Source: JBARCX01 sp049794535 (lineage in GTDB: Bacteria; Pseudomonadota; Gammaproteobacteria; Xanthomonadales; Rhodanobacteraceae). Taken from it: a stretch of 8,644 bases of DNA. The stretch spans positions 1 to 8,644 of the forward strand of contig JBARCX010000247.1 in the NCBI GenBank assembly GCA_049794535.1, written 5' to 3'. The notes under the pieces are model-generated. The model did no database searches and was not told where the DNA came from. It saw nothing but the letters and a program-made list of their open reading frames with translations. Positions 6,020 to 8,644 of the stretch are shown here, in pieces; position 1 is the first letter of the stretch, and each line of letters begins with the position of its first letter. The position numbers were made by a program, and so were the translations under genes.

Positions 6020-7003
6020 ATGGCGGCAAAGCCCCGGCCGCGTGATGCCGTTGTCGCATCTCATTGGTCGCCCGCACTTGATCGATGCTTGCGTGCAGCC
6101 ATAACTCAGGGGCGTCGGGGAATCCGTGTGGCCACCGATCGGGTGATGGCACAGTGCCCGGCGCTAACGAGGGCGCAGTGTTGGCAACGTTTGCGCTGGT
6201 TGCGTGAACACACAAATCACGCGCGTCCAGCCCGTGGGGCATGGCCGCCGGCGTTGCTCGAACAACTGCGTGAAGGTTATCGAGAGGGTGGCGCGCTGAA
6301 GCGTGCGGCCTTTCGGGCAGTGCGTGCGCATTATCCTGATCTTCCGGGGCATGTGATTGTGCGCGTGGCGCGCCAACACGGCTGGTTAGCTAAGTCGTCC
6401 GAACACACTACCGAAGCTGTGTGCAAGCGTTGGACTAATGCGGACCAAAAGCACTTTGCGAGCATGGCCGAACATCGCTCGGTGGCGCACATCGCACGGG
6501 TGTTGGGGCGTACTCCGCGAGCGATTCGATGGCGCTTGGGCGCACAGAGCCTGAGTGCGAAGGTTGACGACGATTGGTCGTTACACACACTGGAGCGTAC
6601 ATTCCATGTCGGTCATGCCACGCTGCACCGTTGGATTGCTCAGCACGATCTGCGCGTGCGCGATGCGCACATCACAGGTGCATCGTTGCGGGCGTATGCG
6701 GCGCGGGACCATTACGACGGCACACGCGTGGAACGGCGGCGTGCGGTATCCCTCGACATTAACTCCGAGCGTGGGTATCGATGGACGGAGGCTGCCGTGC
6801 TATTGAGTCACCGGGTCGCTGGGGTGCGTGAGGCAGTAGCACGCGGTGTGCTGAAGCTGGTGAATACGCATGTCAGCGATCATGCGTTGAAAGCATTCTG
6901 CCAACAGCGTGCCGTGGAGCGATTGAACCTTGCACGGATCGATCCAGCGGTACACCGATGGTTGATCGGCGAGTATCGCATGCTACCCGGCGAGGTTAAT
7001 TAG
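6020..7003 (+). CDS. Multi-helix-turn-helix DNA-binding protein, unknown function
   Basis: This is a basic protein (327 residues from ATG 6020; 367 or 372 from ATG 5900 or 5885) that appears to be a string of DNA-binding helical modules. Residues 16-59 and 75-118 are a tandem repeat in exact 59-residue register: W16/W75, PAL 18-20/77-79, LR 24-25/83-84, G31/G90, A38/A97, V42/V101, A44/A103, P47/P106, L49/L108 and R59/R118. Residues 138-175 (RWTNADQKHF, then IARVLGRTPRAIRWRL) look Myb/SANT- or homeodomain-like. Residues 186-212 look like another short HTH. Residues 254-294 (YRWTEAAVLLS, then ARGVLKL and HALKAFC) have the pattern of excisionase/MerR-like winged helices. No recombinase or nuclease residues are visible. 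Similar modular proteins are known beside mobile elements, but no integrase or transposase lies in the window. It has no same-strand partner, and it converges on tetR. It may be a regulator or a remnant of an element. Confidence 0.75.
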   Translation: MAAKPRPRDAVVASHWSPALDRCLRAAITQGRRGIRVATDRVMAQCPALTRAQCWQRLRWLREHTNHARPARGAWPPALLEQLREGYREGGALKRAAFRAVRAHYPDLPGHVIVRVARQHGWLAKSSEHTTEAVCKRWTNADQKHFASMAEHRSVAHIARVLGRTPRAIRWRLGAQSLSAKVDDDWSLHTLERTFHVGHATLHRWIAQHDLRVRDAHITGASLRAYAARDHYDGTRVERRRAVSLDINSERGYRWTEAAVLLSHRVAGVREAVARGVLKLVNTHVSDHALKAFCQQRAVERLNLARIDPAVHRWLIGEYRMLPGEVN

Positions 7004-7038
7004 TGAATGGGCTACGCCATAGACTTCTGCGGCGGATC

Positions 7039-7057
7039 TTGGTGATTGCTTCACCAA
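7039..7057. terminator. Small dyad between convergent genes
   Basis: TTGGTGA at 7039-7045 pairs with TCACCAA at 7051-7057 around a 5-nt loop, in the 118-nt gap between the convergent multi-HTH and tetR genes. Its position suits a bidirectional transcript end. It lacks a T-run on both sides and is short, so the terminator role is weakly supported. Confidence 0.3.
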
Positions 7058-7121
7058 CGTCCTTCATTGGATTAAACGCCTTCGATGATTTATCCGTGCT
7101 GAGGTCGCGGGGAGGTACGAT

Positions 7122-7721
7122 CTACTTCGGAGCATGCCGGTTGCGCAAATAAGCGCACACCAGATGATTGAGCTCCATTTTCAGCACGGACGATGTGAGC
7201 TCGCCACGCCGTGCCGCAGCGTGCACAACCCCTTCCACTGCGGCGGCGAGTACACGCCCCGCCGTGGCTTCGCGAGTGCTACGGCGCTTGCCTGAGCTGG
7301 CCAGGATGACGGCCATATAGCGCTTCTGATATTCGATTTCAAACTGATCCTGACCCGAGCGTGCCGCAAGTGGTACTTCGTCGAGCAGGACGCGATGTAG
7401 TGACTCATTCACGGAGTGAGCCGCGATAACGCCATCGATCAAACGTGTAACGCATTGGCTGAGCGTGGATGCTTCATTCCAATCGCCGGATGCGGACAGC
7501 GCGGCAAGAACCGCATCGAGATGGCGTTGCCGGATCGCCTCGGCCAGTGCCAGCTTGTTCGGGAAATACTGATAAAGCGAGCCGACACTCACACCCGCAA
7601 CCTCGGCGACTTCATTGGTGGTGAAACAAGCCCAGCCACGGCGCGCCAAAATGCGAGCCGCCGCCTCGACAATAGCGTCCACCATGGCGCGCGAACGCTG
7701 TTGTCGCGGTGTTTTGCGCAT
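7122..7721 (-). CDS. TetR/AcrR-family transcriptional regulator
   Basis: This is a 199-residue dimeric repressor of the TetR family. The N-terminal HTH is classic: RARQ-like basic entry (RQQRSRAMVDAIVEAA, residues 6-21), a Gly/Phe turn near 29-33, then TTNEVAEVAGVSVGSLYQYFPNKLAL at 34-59, with the diagnostic SLYQYFPNK recognition end. The remainder is the helical ligand-binding domain, which diverges too far between members to predict an inducer. The frame is open further upstream (to 7844), but the start at 7721 gives the usual family length and places the HTH normally; the longer form would add a 41-residue tail overlapping the promoter region. The ribosome binding site is weak. It is transcribed divergently from the MDR oxidoreductase, with 124 nt between the start codons. 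TetR members in this arrangement usually repress the neighbour and themselves, with release by a substrate of the enzyme. Confidence 0.93.
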   Translation of the reverse strand: MRKTPRQQRSRAMVDAIVEAAARILARRGWACFTTNEVAEVAGVSVGSLYQYFPNKLALAEAIRQRHLDAVLAALSASGDWNEASTLSQCVTRLIDGVIAAHSVNESLHRVLLDEVPLAARSGQDQFEIEYQKRYMAVILASSGKRRSTREATAGRVLAAAVEGVVHAAARRGELTSSVLKMELNHLVCAYLRNRHAPK

Positions 7722-7740
7722 GGTTCCGACTTGCTTGGGG

Positions 7741-7794
7741 ACGCGAGTATTCACGTTTGAGGCTCCATGGGAGAATGCGAATATACGCTCGCGT
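7741..7794. promoter_or_regulatory. Inverted repeat, candidate TetR operator
   Basis: ACGCGAG at 7741-7747 is repeated in inverse as CTCGCGT at 7788-7794. Next to each arm TATTC (7748-7752) and GAATA (7779-7783) also match in inverse, with four extra bases (7784-7787) on the right. The right arm includes its own short dyad, ACGC-tc-GCGT, at 7785-7794. The repeat is centred in the divergent intergenic region and overlaps the candidate promoter, as expected for an autoregulating TetR repressor. The symmetry is visible; the binding is inferred. Confidence 0.45.
7757..7785 (+). promoter_or_regulatory. Weak sigma-70-like promoter for the oxidoreductase
   Basis: TTGAGG at 7757-7762 and AATATA at 7780-7785 are separated by 17 nt, about 60 nt before the ATG at 7846. 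The -10 match is poor, so this is only a candidate. The same AT-rich block read on the minus strand (TATATT) could serve tetR. The elements lie within the inverted repeat. Confidence 0.3.
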
Positions 7795-7845
7795 TCTGTC
7801 GATGGGTACAAAAGCGTGCGTCTTCTAGTCCATGCGAGAAACACA

Positions 7846-8644
7846 ATGACGATCGTTCTGCCTCAAATCTCCCGTGAAGTCAGGCTTGTCCGGCGCTCTG
7901 ACGGCATGCCGCGTCCCGAACACTTCGAGATCGTGGAGACGACGCTGCAGCTGCCGGCTGCACACGAAGTACTGGTACGCAATCGCTGGTTCCGCGTATC
8001 GGTGTCCACGCGCTTGATGATGAGCGAAGGCATCGATGACATAAAAGGCATTCCCTTTCCCCCGCTTAAACCCGGCGACACGCTCGCTGATGGCGCCATC
8101 GGCGAAGTGGTCTGGGCTCCCGCTGACAGCACATTGCAGTGTGGCGATCTTGTTTCGCATCGTCTCGGTTGGCGCGAATACGCGACGATCTCGGTAAGCG
8201 AATGCGTACCACTGCGAACTAGCGAGGTAAACCCGGTTGCCTATCTCGGTCATGGCTGGACGGCTTACGCGGCATTAACGCGCGGGGTGCAGGTTCGCCA
8301 AGGTGACACGGTTTTTGTTTCCAGTGGCGCTGGCGCCATCGGCTCGATGGCGGGACAGATCGCGCGAAAACTTGGCGCCGGGAAAATCATTGGAAGCACC
8401 GGGTCCCAGGACAAAGCCTTATGGATGAAAACCGAACTCGGCTACGACGAAGTCGTGATCCGTAGCACGAAACCCTTTGCTCAACAGTTGGCTGATGTCG
8501 CACCGGATGGCATCGACGTGTATGTCGACATCGTCGGTGGCGAACAATTGCAGGCCGCCGCTGCCATGGCGCGTGAAGGTGCACGTTTCGTACTGCTCGG
8601 TGCTTTGACCGCCGAGCTGGCCGCAAGGGATTCCACGCATATCG
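7846..8644 (+). CDS. MDR-superfamily NAD(P)H-dependent oxidoreductase (CurA/PTGR-like), 3' truncated by window
   Basis: The first 266 residues of a zinc-independent medium-chain reductase are present; family members are usually about 330-345 residues, so some 70 lie beyond the window. Family members reduce alpha,beta-unsaturated aldehydes and ketones with NADPH in the cytoplasm. The GroES-like N-terminal half is followed by GHGWTAYAAL, QGDTVFVSSGAGAIGS (the Rossmann glycine motif at 161-166) and GQIARKLGAGKIIGSTGS, then the ELGYDEVV and GIDVYVDIVGGE blocks typical of prostaglandin reductase/CurA proteins. The segment PFPPLKPGDTLADGAIGEVVW is the usual pre-domain loop. No structural-zinc cysteine cluster is visible. 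ATG 7846 has only a weak SD (GAGAA upstream), but it starts the family's usual N-terminus, which ends in the R(V/L)xRRxDGxPxPExFE pattern. Expression is probably controlled by the divergent TetR protein. The physiological substrate is unknown. Confidence 0.92.
   Translation, partial: MTIVLPQISREVRLVRRSDGMPRPEHFEIVETTLQLPAAHEVLVRNRWFRVSVSTRLMMSEGIDDIKGIPFPPLKPGDTLADGAIGEVVWAPADSTLQCGDLVSHRLGWREYATISVSECVPLRTSEVNPVAYLGHGWTAYAALTRGVQVRQGDTVFVSSGAGAIGSMAGQIARKLGAGKIIGSTGSQDKALWMKTELGYDEVVIRSTKPFAQQLADVAPDGIDVYVDIVGGEQLQAAAAMAREGARFVLLGALTAELAARDSTHI

Noticed and set aside
5763..6242. 159-residue minus-strand open frame
   Set aside because: It is antisense to the multi-HTH gene and its leader. 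Its Pro/His/Arg-rich composition is typical of a shadow frame.

Overview
The window looks like chromosomal DNA of a moderately GC-rich gammaproteobacterium. I lean towards Xanthomonadales, Rhodanobacteraceae type (Dyella, Luteibacter or Rhodanobacter relatives), because of the gene repertoire: a stand-alone JmjC/cupin_8 protein with a helical N-terminus, a Tat-exported phosphocholine-type phospholipase C and a TetR/MDR oxidoreductase pair. This placement is inference. No rRNA, tRNA, CRISPR array or insertion sequence is visible.

Layout. 1-328 has no confident gene. 329-1351 (+) encodes a cupin_8/JmjC-like Fe(II)/2-oxoglutarate oxygenase. After a 203-nt spacer with dyad and direct repeats, 1555-3660 (+) encodes a complete Tat-dependent phospholipase C with two C-terminal DUF756-type repeats. 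3661-4598 is a 938-nt stretch with no convincing gene but many hairpin-forming segments. It includes a chain of adjacent stem-loops at 3892-3960 and an element at 4412-4485 with two mutually exclusive pairings. 4599-5189 (+) encodes a secreted protein of unknown family, followed by a textbook intrinsic terminator at 5328-5369. 5370-6019 is mostly non-coding, with one strong bulged hairpin. 6020-7003 (+) encodes a multi-helix-turn-helix DNA-binding protein with an internal tandem duplication and an excisionase/MerR-like C-terminal module. It converges on a TetR-family regulator at 7122-7721 (-). That regulator is divergent from an MDR-type NAD(P)H oxidoreductase (7846 to the window edge), with an inverted repeat between them that is a candidate operator.

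How the genes fit together. The only clear functional unit is the tetR/oxidoreductase pair, where the regulator probably represses its neighbour. The phospholipase and the secreted orphan both act outside the cytoplasm, but nothing ties them into one pathway. The oxygenase is next to the phospholipase on the same strand, yet the spacer between them suggests separate transcription. I do not see a clear new multi-gene system. The items most worth following are the structured leader before the secreted orphan, the duplicated multi-HTH protein, and the unexplained hairpin-rich gaps.
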